Of a stretch of 16,423 nucleotides of DNA, positions 6,448 through 14,120 are shown in pieces. The position numbers and the translations under genes were made by a program. Under the pieces are notes generated by a model, which was not told the origin of the DNA, made no database searches, and saw only the letters and a list, made by a program, of their open reading frames with translations. The stretch covers positions 1-16,423 of the forward strand of contig JAPFCT010000138.1 of NCBI GenBank assembly GCA_026169575.1, written 5' to 3'. The DNA is from Faecalimonas sp. GTDB lineage: Bacteria > Bacillota_A > Clostridia > Lachnospirales > Lachnospiraceae. Within the stretch, counting starts at the first letter, position 1; each line of letters starts with the position of its first letter.

Positions 6448-7782
6448 TCAACGTATTTCTACATCATGATAAAATGTCGTCAGAATTTCAAGATAGTTCT
6501 TTCCCTTCTTCGCCATCTCATTTGCACCATTCTGACTCATTCCGATACCATGTCCGAATCCGCCGCCGTTCAGCACATAATTGCCCTCCTGATATTCCAC
6601 GGTAAAAAACGCACTTGGAAGCAATGTCATACTGTCTATGACTGTACCATCCTGCTTCTCAATCGTATAGCCACTTCCGCCAAGCGCTGTCCGTATTTTA
6701 TTTTCTGTATCCACGGTCACACTTCCCAGTTCCCCGGTCACTGTAATCTGCTGCACAACACCGCCCGGGCCGCATTTTGTCACTTCCAGCGAAGTCACAT
6801 TGCCAATATCCGTCTGTGTATTCAGATTAATCAGAGTCGTCAGCACGTCTGTCGGAATGACCGCCTTCCAGCGGTACCACGGAAGTTCTGCTTCATAATC
6901 CTTCTCACCGTCTTTGATCTCCGCGCTCTGGAGATACCCCTTATCCGGGGAGGCATTTCCCCATGCCTCCGCCGTTGTCGTCCTCCCGCAGGAAGTGGAA
7001 AAATAATAGGCAGTGATCACCTGATCCTGATACCACAGTTTCTGCCCTCTCGTCTCATCCACTGCACGGTTCGTACTCTCCTGCTCTCCGGAATTTCCAT
7101 ATACCTGAAAGGCAGTACTGTCATCGATATGTGCCTGATATTCCGGGTAGGCAAGCCCCTGCGTCTGTTTGTATGCGTAACTGCGCGCGCAGACTGCCTG
7201 CACTTTCAGCGCCTCCGGCTCATAAGAAGCAGGCATCTCCGACGGCACAACCCCATATAAATACTGTTCCATTGAAAGTTCGTTGACGATCACAATTCCT
7301 TCTGCAGTCTGGAACAACTCCATTTTCCCACGGTATTTTGGGACGCCGCATCCGCGGTTCAATGTAACGACCGAGATCAGATCCCCTGGTTCTTTTGATT
7401 CAATATGTACAGTTCCCTTCCCGAACATCGCATCATCCGGGCGGATTGTGACCACTTCCCCCGGAGCGCTCTCACGAACTTCCTCTCCGCTTTGGATCTT
7501 CAGCCCTCCTGCCGACTGAAATCCCGCCTCAGGATGTGCGGTTTCTGCAAATCCATCTGTCTTTAACACCACACGGATCACTGGATCTTCACCTGCACCC
7601 GGCATGTCTTGCCCCGGCTGCCCCTGCTTTTCTTCTGTCGCCTTTTCCCTTGCATCCTTTTTCTGCTCCCGCTGCTGGTCATTGGAAATACTTTTCATCA
7701 GGCAGGCAAAAATTGCCAGTCCCAGCAGAACTGCCAGCGCATGATATTTATATTTCTCTATCCATCTCAATTTCGTCTTCAC
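6448..7782 (-). CDS. SpoIID/LytB domain protein (membrane-anchored)
   Basis: 444-residue protein with one N-terminal membrane helix (about 14-29), a charged linker to about 65, then an extracytoplasmic SpoIID/LytB domain. The motif EQYLYGVVPSEMP contains Glu182, aligned with the catalytic Glu of SpoIID lytic transglycosylase, followed by ALKVQAVCARSYA. STSCGRT (262-268) and the C-terminal GGGFGHGIGMSQNGA are further family signatures. SpoIID trims stripped peptidoglycan during engulfment. This could be the sporulation enzyme or a vegetative relative; no spoIIQ or spoIIID neighbour is visible to decide. The start is GTG at 7782, with only a modest GGAAAAGA ribosome site. The long reading frame begins there and retains the membrane anchor. 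The 6S RNA terminator ends 17 bases upstream, leaving no room for a separate promoter. Confidence 0.9.
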   Translation of the reverse strand: MKTKLRWIEKYKYHALAVLLGLAIFACLMKSISNDQQREQKKDAREKATEEKQGQPGQDMPGAGEDPVIRVVLKTDGFAETAHPEAGFQSAGGLKIQSGEEVRESAPGEVVTIRPDDAMFGKGTVHIESKEPGDLISVVTLNRGCGVPKYRGKMELFQTAEGIVIVNELSMEQYLYGVVPSEMPASYEPEALKVQAVCARSYAYKQTQGLAYPEYQAHIDDSTAFQVYGNSGEQESTNRAVDETRGQKLWYQDQVITAYYFSTSCGRTTTAEAWGNASPDKGYLQSAEIKDGEKDYEAELPWYRWKAVIPTDVLTTLINLNTQTDIGNVTSLEVTKCGPGGVVQQITVTGELGSVTVDTENKIRTALGGSGYTIEKQDGTVIDSMTLLPSAFFTVEYQEGNYVLNGGGFGHGIGMSQNGANEMAKKGKNYLEILTTFYHDVEIR

Positions 7783-7799
7783 TCTTTTCCAATAAAAAT

Positions 7800-7821
7800 G
7801 GCAGCCGCTTTCACGACTGCC
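7800..7821 (-). terminator. Intrinsic terminator of the 6S RNA gene
   Basis: On the minus strand an 8-bp stem (GGCAGTCG with CGGCTGCC, one G-T pair) closes the six-base loop TGAAAG and is followed by ATTTTTATT. It ends 17 bases before the GTG start of the SpoIID-like gene. Confidence 0.85.
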
Positions 7822-8031
7822 TTTCTCTTTTGTAAGCTTTCCCCGGAGGTGCCGTTTTCTGTCTTTTGACTCCTAGCATTCCGCTAGGTGGGCAACCGCA
7901 TCTGCTTTTCTGTCTTCCACTGCTTCGATCGGTGGCCTGACATATTACAGAGATATAAGAATCCCGTTTAAAGTATTGTAGGTTCAAAATAACAGAATTG
8001 TCGAACATCCCAGGTATTTCTCTTTTGTTCT
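7800..8031 (-). ncRNA. ssrS: 6S RNA
   Basis: A stretch without open reading frames, with its own near-consensus promoter and terminator, folds on paper as a long rod with a central bubble, as 6S RNA does. Pairings seen (plus coordinates): 7984-7989 with 7864-7869 (TTTTGA/TCAAAA) and 7992-7995 with 7859-7862 flank the bubble on the closing side. 7963-7965 with 7890-7892 flank it on the apical side. 7939-7942 with 7911-7914 and 7932-7935 with 7917-7920 form the terminal hairpin. A small hairpin at 7872-7888 lies in the 3' side of the bubble, as in many Firmicutes 6S RNAs. The 5' part CTGGGATGTTCG also resembles the E. coli 6S 5' end. 6S RNA binds sigma-A RNA polymerase as an open-promoter mimic. 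The exact 5' and 3' ends are estimates. Confidence 0.8.
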
Positions 8032-8037
8032 AGGTAC

Positions 8038-8066
8038 ATTATACATGATGTCTTTCCAGATTTCAA
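8038..8066 (-). promoter_or_regulatory. Sigma-A promoter of the 6S RNA gene
   Basis: TTGAAA (8061-8066) and perfect TATAAT (8038-8043) on the minus strand, spaced by 17 bases. The predicted start is near 8031. Such a strong promoter in front of a region with no gene is what led to the RNA call. Confidence 0.85.
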
Positions 8067-8122
8067 CTGCTTCTTACTTAGATTTTTCTCAGATTTCATC
8101 TTCTTTTTACAAAAAGCGCTTC

Positions 8123-10516
8123 TCACAGAAAACATTTTGTAAAATAAAACAAAATCTTTTCCCGAAACGTCAGCTTTTCTGCAATCGTTCTGCATACTTT
8201 CCGGTAAATTCTGCAAAGCTCCCTTTCTTCTTTCGGAGAAATGTCCTCCCCACTGTACCACGCTTTCAGCGCTGTCTGCTGTGCGGCTTTCAGCTGCGCT
8301 TCCATCTCCCCACAGACTTTCTCTGCCTCCTTCCGGAATTCATCGCCGAGACAGTCATTTTCTGCCATCCCTGCAAACCGGAGCACTTCATAGAGGCTTA
8401 AAAATATCTTCTGTACTTTCTCTGTTCTGCTCTTTGCAAATATTCCCTGCCGTTTCCGCACCTGATAAAAGCGCCAGCTGATAACACTTAAGATACTGAT
8501 CAGTATAAACAAAAAGAGCTGTTTTATTCGTTTTATCACAAAAGAATACTGTTTTCCATTCCCTTTCTTTCCCGCATCTGTATCCTCTGCGGGATTTTTC
8601 TCCGTCATCTCCTGCTGATCTGCTTTCGGATCTCCTAGATTTTCATTTTCTTCTGCCGGATTGCTGCCCTTTTCTGTATTTTCCTGCTGTTTTCCGCCCT
8701 CAGATCCTTCCGGTAATTCAGTAGCTTTTATCTGGCTTTCCGATCCGTCTCCCTGCGAAGTGTTGGCTGCCGCTTCCGGGTTCTCCGGCTTTGTCCCTGC
8801 CGCCTCTAATCTGTCGGTTTCTTCTGATCCGCCGTTCTCTTCTGATCTGCCAGAGCCACCATACCCCGGTGTCAGTTCTACCGGGATCCAGATTCCGTCT
8901 CCGGTATAAATTTCTGTCCATGCATGGGCATCTGCCCCGGTCGCAGTCACCTGATAAGCGCCATCATCGGCAGCCTTCCACTGCTCCTCGTCAATCAGAT
9001 AGCCGGAAACAAAGCGCGCCGGGATCCCATAACTGCGAAAGAGCAGTGTGGCTGCTGTCGCGTAATGCACACAGTATCCCTTTTTATTCTCGAACAGAAA
9101 ATATTCTGTATAGTCCTCTCCCCACGGCACCTTTCCCGGTGACAGACTATACGTTGTATGTTCTCCAAACCACCGCTCCATCGAATCCGCGACCGCAAAG
9201 AGTGTCTCCCCTTCCAGCGGAATCTGCAGAAGTTTCTTCTTTTGCTTTTCATCGATCTTAAGATACTGTTCGCTGACAAAGCGGTCATATTCTGACGTTC
9301 CCCCGAGGACTTCCCCACATGTTTTTTCCATGCGCTCCTTCCAGTCAGACTCTGCCAACTCGCAAAAGGACGTGGCATACGTAGTTCTTCCGGTTCCCTT
9401 TATATACGTATCTCCCCATACTTCCTGCTCTTTTCTGACTCTGCTTCCATACGGAAGGTATTCATACGCTTTCTCTGTGTCAATATACTCTGCCAGAAGT
9501 CTTATTTCTTCTTTTCTTTCACGCAGCCAGTGATAAGAATCCCCTTTCCGCTCCTCCAGTTCTTCTCGTCTGCCAAGCTGGTCTCTTGCACCGCGCTCCA
9601 GCTTTTCCCAACGTTTTCCATTGTAATCCGTACCAATATATCCACACAAATACAGATCGCTCTGTGGTTTTCCCGAGACTGTCACTTTCAGCTGCGGCTC
9701 TTTTCCCGGTTCCAGACGGCCTGCCACAGATAAATCTCCGTTTCCGACGCCTCCCTTTGCATGATCTGCACTTCCACTCTCCCCACTGTCTTTTCGGATA
9801 TCCTGCCACAGTTCTTCCAATGCCAGTTTCTGCTTTGGACTGTCCGGCGGAAAGATTGTCTGCAGCAATGGTTCCACAATAAATGTACCTCCTGCAAACG
9901 CAAGCGCTGCTGTTCCGACCAGTACTCCATTTGCCGCTCCAGAAAACCTGACCTGCCCTCTCTTTCCCGGAAGAGCAGTCTGCATTGCCAGAAGTCCCAT
10001 GACCGCTGCAAACAGTTCCCAGACGGTGCGATCCTCCGGCACTTGTCCGACTAGAAACGGTGACAGAAATCCAAGTGCAAGCAATACTGTCAAACAGATC
10101 TTTCCTCTCTTTTGCAGAAATCCGGTGACAAGCAGGCAGCTTATAAGGACTGCCGCTGCCAGAAGCGCCGTCTGCTCCGTGGAGATCCCGCCTGCTCTCA
10201 CATACTCCACCGGTTGCCAGTCGACCTGATAATATGCATTGACTGCCTCCGTTGCCCGCTCCAGACTGCGACAGACTCCCTCCCGGATCTCCTTCCATTT
10301 CCAGAATCCGATCCACGCAAACAATGCTGCAGCCGATGGAAACAGATAGGTTCTGTACTGTTTCCATCCAGACACCACGCCCCAGATCACAGAAAAAAGT
10401 ACCGTCCAGATCAAAATAATGTTTGGATCATATGGGATTTCAAATGCATCTGCGATTCCATGCAATATGCCAAGTGTCCCCGCTGTCCCATAGAAGATGC
10501 TCCATACTGCTTCCAT
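8123..10516 (-). CDS. Transglutaminase-like domain membrane protein
   Basis: 797-residue protein. The N-terminal third has six or so membrane helices (about 5-20, 32-50, 58-72, 117-134, 140-157, 165-182, 197-220), like the TgpA/DUF3488 family. An extracytoplasmic region follows, with a transglutaminase-like core: Cys482 in GYCVHYA and His531 in DAHAWTEIY. At the third triad position Glu547 (VELTPG) replaces the usual Asp. A Gly/Glu/Asn/Gln-rich linker (about 553-655) leads to one more helix (about 664-682) and a cytoplasmic tail. Such proteins are the third partner of MoxR-DUF58 clusters and are thought to cleave or crosslink surface proteins or peptides. Their substrates are unknown. The gene starts 15 bases after DUF58, with GGGGG before the ATG. 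No good terminator follows; transcription may run into the 6S RNA gene. Confidence 0.92.
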   Translation of the reverse strand: MEAVWSIFYGTAGTLGILHGIADAFEIPYDPNIILIWTVLFSVIWGVVSGWKQYRTYLFPSAAALFAWIGFWKWKEIREGVCRSLERATEAVNAYYQVDWQPVEYVRAGGISTEQTALLAAAVLISCLLVTGFLQKRGKICLTVLLALGFLSPFLVGQVPEDRTVWELFAAVMGLLAMQTALPGKRGQVRFSGAANGVLVGTAALAFAGGTFIVEPLLQTIFPPDSPKQKLALEELWQDIRKDSGESGSADHAKGGVGNGDLSVAGRLEPGKEPQLKVTVSGKPQSDLYLCGYIGTDYNGKRWEKLERGARDQLGRREELEERKGDSYHWLRERKEEIRLLAEYIDTEKAYEYLPYGSRVRKEQEVWGDTYIKGTGRTTYATSFCELAESDWKERMEKTCGEVLGGTSEYDRFVSEQYLKIDEKQKKKLLQIPLEGETLFAVADSMERWFGEHTTYSLSPGKVPWGEDYTEYFLFENKKGYCVHYATAATLLFRSYGIPARFVSGYLIDEEQWKAADDGAYQVTATGADAHAWTEIYTGDGIWIPVELTPGYGGSGRSEENGGSEETDRLEAAGTKPENPEAAANTSQGDGSESQIKATELPEGSEGGKQQENTEKGSNPAEENENLGDPKADQQEMTEKNPAEDTDAGKKGNGKQYSFVIKRIKQLFLFILISILSVISWRFYQVRKRQGIFAKSRTEKVQKIFLSLYEVLRFAGMAENDCLGDEFRKEAEKVCGEMEAQLKAAQQTALKAWYSGEDISPKEERELCRIYRKVCRTIAEKLTFREKILFYFTKCFL

Positions 10517-10531
10517 CCTACGCCCCCTCTC

Positions 10532-11635
10532 TTACACTTCCAGCCCGCACTGTCTGAGCCACTCCGGAACCTCCGGCAGCCGGCCGCCGAAAATCTGCTC
10601 CTCATTTTTAAAAAAGCCGCCTGCTCCGCGCCAGGAAAGGATCGTATGATACCGCTCCTGCGGATAGATCATCCGGTAACTCTCTGCAAGACATTCTTCT
10701 GACTGCCTCCCTGCCTCCCATGTTTCCAGAAACCGGATTACAAACGGATAAAAATCTTCTTCGTGAAAAATCTGCATCCGCTGCAGCTCTCCATCTTCTG
10801 CGATCCAGCTCACAACATGGCCACACTCCGCATCCAAAAGACTTCTCACAAGGGATACCACCGTCTGCAGATAGATACGGACCTCTTCCGCATCTGCGCT
10901 CCTTTCTTTCCACACGGGTTCCAGCAAAAGCAGCACCGCAGCTCCAACAGGTCTGCCAAATTCCTTCACATACCAGTCTCCCTGCCTTGCGCTAAGTTTC
11001 CAGTGCACGCGCGCGATCCGGTCCCCTGGCTGGTATTCCCGCAGTGCGAATAATTCTGATGGATCATCCCCGCTGATTTCTTCTAAAAACCGCTCACCTT
11101 CCAGCGGAAAATTTCTCGTCTGAGCCGTCACTTCCGTCACAACCGGGTATGGTTTTGGAAAAATCAGCAGTTCTGCTTTCTTTTTCATACGTTTCCGGAA
11201 TGACCAGACTCCCAGCACATCGTATACGCGGCAGGATACCAGTTCCGCACATACCTTTCCCGGATACTTCTGAAGCGGTCTGACAGAAATCTGTTGTTCC
11301 GCCTTTGCGCCGACCGCCGTCCACAGACGTTCTTTCCGCTTCTTCTCTGCTCCAGAATACTGATAGCACAAATCGATCCGTACTTTACAGACCGGAAAAC
11401 GCAGGCGGTTTCTGACAAAAATCTGACTCTGCATCTCCTCGCCTTCCTCCAGAAACAATCTGGTATGCTTCCACTCTGCCGACACGCCAAACCAGGAAAC
11501 AACTGCGCTGCCAAGCAAAAGAAGCAGAAGCACCGCCTCAAATGCCAGAACAAAATTTCCAAGTTCCCACCGGTACATCAGATTCAGATATCCCGTCACC
11601 GCCAGGATCCCCGCATAGACTATTTTCCCTCTCAT
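10532..11635 (-). CDS. DUF58 domain-containing protein
   Basis: 367-residue protein with two closely spaced N-terminal membrane helices (about 5-20 and 28-50), then an extracytoplasmic and a cytoplasmic-type von Willebrand-like part. The DUF58 signature REYQPGDRIARVHWKLSAR lies at about 199-217, followed by WYVKEF. DUF58 proteins are partners of MoxR ATPases. The pair is thought to act as a chaperone-like module for metal-dependent or envelope proteins, but the exact role is unresolved. The start at 11635 is chosen because GGAGG sits seven bases upstream. An ATG at 11641 would leave one base of spacing, and a GTG at 11656 lies before the ribosome site. Middle gene of a three-gene operon with 15-base downstream spacing. 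Confidence 0.92.
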   Translation of the reverse strand: MRGKIVYAGILAVTGYLNLMYRWELGNFVLAFEAVLLLLLLGSAVVSWFGVSAEWKHTRLFLEEGEEMQSQIFVRNRLRFPVCKVRIDLCYQYSGAEKKRKERLWTAVGAKAEQQISVRPLQKYPGKVCAELVSCRVYDVLGVWSFRKRMKKKAELLIFPKPYPVVTEVTAQTRNFPLEGERFLEEISGDDPSELFALREYQPGDRIARVHWKLSARQGDWYVKEFGRPVGAAVLLLLEPVWKERSADAEEVRIYLQTVVSLVRSLLDAECGHVVSWIAEDGELQRMQIFHEEDFYPFVIRFLETWEAGRQSEECLAESYRMIYPQERYHTILSWRGAGGFFKNEEQIFGGRLPEVPEWLRQCGLEV

Positions 11636-11671
11636 CCGCATTCCTCCCTTCCGCACACTGCTCCTGCCCTT

Positions 11672-12616
11672 TTATCCCCGGTTTGGAAGCGGAGCCGGAA
11701 CCTGGCGGAGAATTTCCCGGAGTATTTCTTCTTTGTCCACTCTCTGTGCCCTCGCCCTGGCGTTCAGGGAAATCCGATGTCCCGCCACGGCTAAAAACAC
11801 ATCCTGCACATCTTTTGGCGTGCAGTATTCCCGCCCATGTAAAAAAGCAGTTGCTTTCGCCATCTTCGCAAGGGCGATCGTTCCTCTTGGACTGACGCCG
11901 TATGCGATCATCGGATGTTCCCTCGTCATCTGTATCAGGCTTCCGATATACTGATAGACACGGTCATGGATATAGATCTCCTCCACCTGTTCCTGCATGC
12001 GCTGCAAGATCGGCGCAGAGATCACAGCGCGGACCGGTATTTCTGCCTGCCGCTTCTGATTTCCTTTTACGATCTCAATCTCATGGCGGATATCCGGGTA
12101 GCCCATCGTCATACAGATCATAAAGCGGTCCAGCTGTGACTCCGGCAGCATCTGTGTTCCGGAAGATCCCATCGGATTTTCTGTGGCAATGACAAAAAAC
12201 GGTTTCGGAACTTCCCGTGTAACCTGATCAACAGTGACCGTCCCTTCCTCCATCACCTCAAGCAGCGCCGACTGTGTCTTCGGCGATGTCCGGTTCAGTT
12301 CATCTGCAAGAAACAGATTACACATGACAGCCCCGGGCTGATAGAAAAACTGTCCCCGCTCTTTCTGGTACATTGAAAATCCGACAAGATCTGACGGAAG
12401 GATATCCGGCGTAAACTGTACCCGCTTCCAGTCAAGTCCCATGCTTTTTGCAAACGCAAGCGCCAGTGTTGTCTTCCCCACGCCGGGGATATCTTCGATC
12501 AGAATATGTCCTCCCGCAAGGATCGCCGCCATTGCCTTCCAGATACACGCATCCTTTCCGATCACTACTTTCTTTACTTCATTGATTATGTCCTGCGCCA
12601 GTTCCATATACTGCAT
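11672..12616 (-). CDS. MoxR family AAA+ ATPase
   Basis: 314-residue AAA+ ATPase of the MoxR class. Visible in order: Walker A GVGKTT (45-50), QFTPDILPSDLVG (67-79), Walker B LFLADELNR (101-109), sensor 1 Asn147 in ATENP, QLDRF (161-165) with the arginine finger region, and sensor 2 SPRG near 246. It works in the cytoplasm as an oligomeric chaperone-like ATPase, presumably on its DUF58 and transglutaminase partners encoded next. The start at 12616 is backed by AGGGGG eight bases upstream; a second ATG three codons on is possible. First gene of the operon, with an extended -10 promoter at 12644-12652. Confidence 0.95.
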   Translation of the reverse strand: MQYMELAQDIINEVKKVVIGKDACIWKAMAAILAGGHILIEDIPGVGKTTLALAFAKSMGLDWKRVQFTPDILPSDLVGFSMYQKERGQFFYQPGAVMCNLFLADELNRTSPKTQSALLEVMEEGTVTVDQVTREVPKPFFVIATENPMGSSGTQMLPESQLDRFMICMTMGYPDIRHEIEIVKGNQKRQAEIPVRAVISAPILQRMQEQVEEIYIHDRVYQYIGSLIQMTREHPMIAYGVSPRGTIALAKMAKATAFLHGREYCTPKDVQDVFLAVAGHRISLNARARAQRVDKEEILREILRQVPAPLPNRG

Positions 12617-12643
12617 CCGACCATCCCCCTGACTTTTCTTTTC

Positions 12644-12652
12644 AGTATACCA
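12644..12652 (-). promoter_or_regulatory. Extended -10 promoter of the moxR operon
   Basis: Minus strand TGGTATACT gives a TGn extension plus a five-of-six -10 (TATACT at 12644-12649). No good -35 is found at 16-18 bases, which fits an extended -10 promoter. The predicted start is near 12637. Confidence 0.6.
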
Positions 12653-12702
12653 TCCCGCCGCTGTTTCTGCATCTTTTATCTTACTTCTTAATCGAAATCT
12701 GA

Positions 12703-12725
12703 GAAAATTTTTTCACAAAATTTTC
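12703..12725. repeat. AT-rich inverted repeat between divergent promoters
   Basis: Nine-base perfect arms GAAAATTTT and AAAATTTTC around TTCAC. It lies between the moxR promoter and the zinc-ribbon gene promoter and touches the -35 of the latter, a suitable place for an operator. Low complexity means chance cannot be excluded. Confidence 0.5.
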
Positions 12726-12754
12726 GTGACGATTCTGTTCTGAAATGGTATGAT
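12726..12754 (+). promoter_or_regulatory. Promoter of the zinc-ribbon membrane protein gene
   Basis: TATGAT at 12749-12754 preceded by TGG (extended -10), with GTGACG at 12726-12731 17 bases upstream. The leader carries a small hairpin GTCCGC-CT-GCGGAC (12771-12784) just before the ribosome site, with no T-run, so it is not a terminator. Confidence 0.6.
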
Positions 12755-12803
12755 ATTTTTATATATTTTTGTCCGCCTGCGGACACGATGGAGGATTTAT
12801 GAT

Positions 12804-13142
12804 ATGTTTACAAAAAAAGAACTTTACTGCGCAAACTGCGGCAGAAAAATTGATTTAAAATTCGGCCTTCCGGACTCCTGCACAAACTGCAAGATCCGGT
12901 TTGAATTTCCAAAGATCACACAGAAACACGGGATCACCGGATTCCTTCTTCTGTTTGCTCTCTCACTTGCTCCGATCTGGGCACTGGTGGAACTACTCCG
13001 CCCGCTGATGAACAGCTCCGGTGCCGTCAACATCGGTGTGACGATCCTGGCGCTATTCGGAGGGATCGTCTGGTTCAAAACGGTTCTGACACTGCTGAAT
13101 CAGTACGGCTTTTATGTCTGCCGAAATATTGACCGCCGATAG
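12804..13142 (+). CDS. Zinc-ribbon protein with two membrane helices, function unknown
   Basis: 112-residue protein. A zinc ribbon is formed by Cys9-x2-Cys12 and Cys26-x2-Cys29 at the N-terminus. Two hydrophobic helices follow, at about 44-66 and 75-97, and a short basic tail. I do not recognise a named family; similar small ribbon-plus-helix proteins are common in Firmicutes and uncharacterised. GGAGG lies nine bases before the ATG at 12804, and the promoter at 12726-12754 fits this start. The gene is divergent from moxR. Its last 90 bases overlap the 3' end of the FtsX-like gene on the opposite strand. The coordinated ribbon cysteines and promoter favour a real gene. Confidence 0.75.
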   Translation: MFTKKELYCANCGRKIDLKFGLPDSCTNCKIRFEFPKITQKHGITGFLLLFALSLAPIWALVELLRPLMNSSGAVNIGVTILALFGGIVWFKTVLTLLNQYGFYVCRNIDRR

Positions 13143-14120
13143 CAGACTTCCAGCTACCGCAAACATTATATTTCTGAAAGTTGCAAGCATCCCCGCATCG
13201 CCGGGGCAAAGTGCAAACTGGCAGACATTCTGAAATTCTCCCCACTTCTTTTCAATCAGACCAGGAAAAAATTCTAAATCTGACCACATCGCCGGGAGAT
13301 AATCCGGAGAAAACCGGAAGGTGACGCCGAGTCCAAAGGCAGTCAGCGCACAGATTCCCGCAGCCACAGTCAGTTTTATGACCAGGCGCAGGCGAAAATC
13401 TGTGATCCTGCCGGTCAGACTCCACCCTCCGCTCACACAGACGACTGCCAGTACCCAGGCAGGGATCGTCACCACAACCCTTGCAGCTGCGCTGTACAGA
13501 TTTCCTTCCCAAACTCCATCCGGCTCTCTTCCCACAATCTGCCCCAGGAGATTTTTCGCCGAAGAACCTGACACGCTTCGATCCTCATAACTCAGAAAGA
13601 TCCCCTGCATGACCTCTTCTTTTTCTGCGTGAATGGCTGCAAATGCTTCTCTGCTTTTGACACAGCCGCGGATCCAGTATTCCTCTCCTGCAATCTCTAT
13701 CTGCATTCCCTCTATTCTTTGTGTGCCAAATAATTTTTCTGCAAGTGCAGTGCTGATCATACAGCCTTCCTCGTCTTCTTCCCACGGATAGTTTCCGCCC
13801 GCCAGTGATCCCGCAAAGAAATGTTCCATATTTCCCGAAAGTTTCCATACATCTTCCGTGACACTTTCCCGTATTTTCCCGCAGATCTGTTGTCCTTCTT
13901 CTTTTGACCATGCTGTGATCTCCGGCAGCATTTCCGGCTTTTGTGACTGCTCCTGAAACCTCCGGACTTCCCCACAAGTTACCGCAGGCGAAGAAAAATA
14001 CCCGTTAAAGCAGCCCGCTTTCTGTTCGATCTTAGTTAAGAAACACAGTGCCAGACACCAGCAGCATACACCCGTCAGAATGATTCCTGCTTTGCCCCAT
14101 TTACTTTTTCTCATTTTCAT
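13053..14120 (-). CDS. FtsX/MacB-like membrane protein (ABC permease-related)
   Basis: 355-residue protein with a first helix at about 10-29, a large extracytoplasmic region to about 212, then helices at about 215-235, 247-270 and 313-332. This one-plus-three layout is that of FtsX/MacB permeases. The stretch CMISTALAEKLFG...GMQIEIAGEEYWIRGCV (120-154) matches the MacB periplasmic-core pattern, in which a Ser/Ala-rich helix and LFG precede a beta hairpin. The sequence is otherwise divergent, so the family call is moderate. The start codon overlaps the adaptor stop by four bases (ATGA), which implies coupling. No MacB-type ATPase lies in the window, and the next leftward gene is moxR. Its 3' end overlaps the convergent zinc-ribbon gene by 90 bases, and no terminator is seen. 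Confidence 0.65.
   Translation of the reverse strand: MKMRKSKWGKAGIILTGVCCWCLALCFLTKIEQKAGCFNGYFSSPAVTCGEVRRFQEQSQKPEMLPEITAWSKEEGQQICGKIRESVTEDVWKLSGNMEHFFAGSLAGGNYPWEEDEEGCMISTALAEKLFGTQRIEGMQIEIAGEEYWIRGCVKSREAFAAIHAEKEEVMQGIFLSYEDRSVSGSSAKNLLGQIVGREPDGVWEGNLYSAAARVVVTIPAWVLAVVCVSGGWSLTGRITDFRLRLVIKLTVAAGICALTAFGLGVTFRFSPDYLPAMWSDLEFFPGLIEKKWGEFQNVCQFALCPGDAGMLATFRNIMFAVAGSLLSAVNISADIKAVLIQQCQNRFEPDDPSE

Noticed and set aside
7800..7821. Riboswitch or T-box attenuator for the SpoIID-like gene
   Set aside because: No T-box sequence or competing antiterminator pairing was found, and the upstream RNA has the shape of 6S RNA.
7911..7942. Partial resemblance to SRP RNA (GTCAGGCC and GAAGCAG)
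   Set aside because: The tetraloop and spacing of the SRP core do not fit, and the whole region folds better as a 6S-type rod.
13191..13206. Hairpin CCCCG-CATCGC-CGGGG as terminator of the zinc-ribbon gene
   Set aside because: No T-run follows on the plus strand and it lies within the coding part of the opposite gene.
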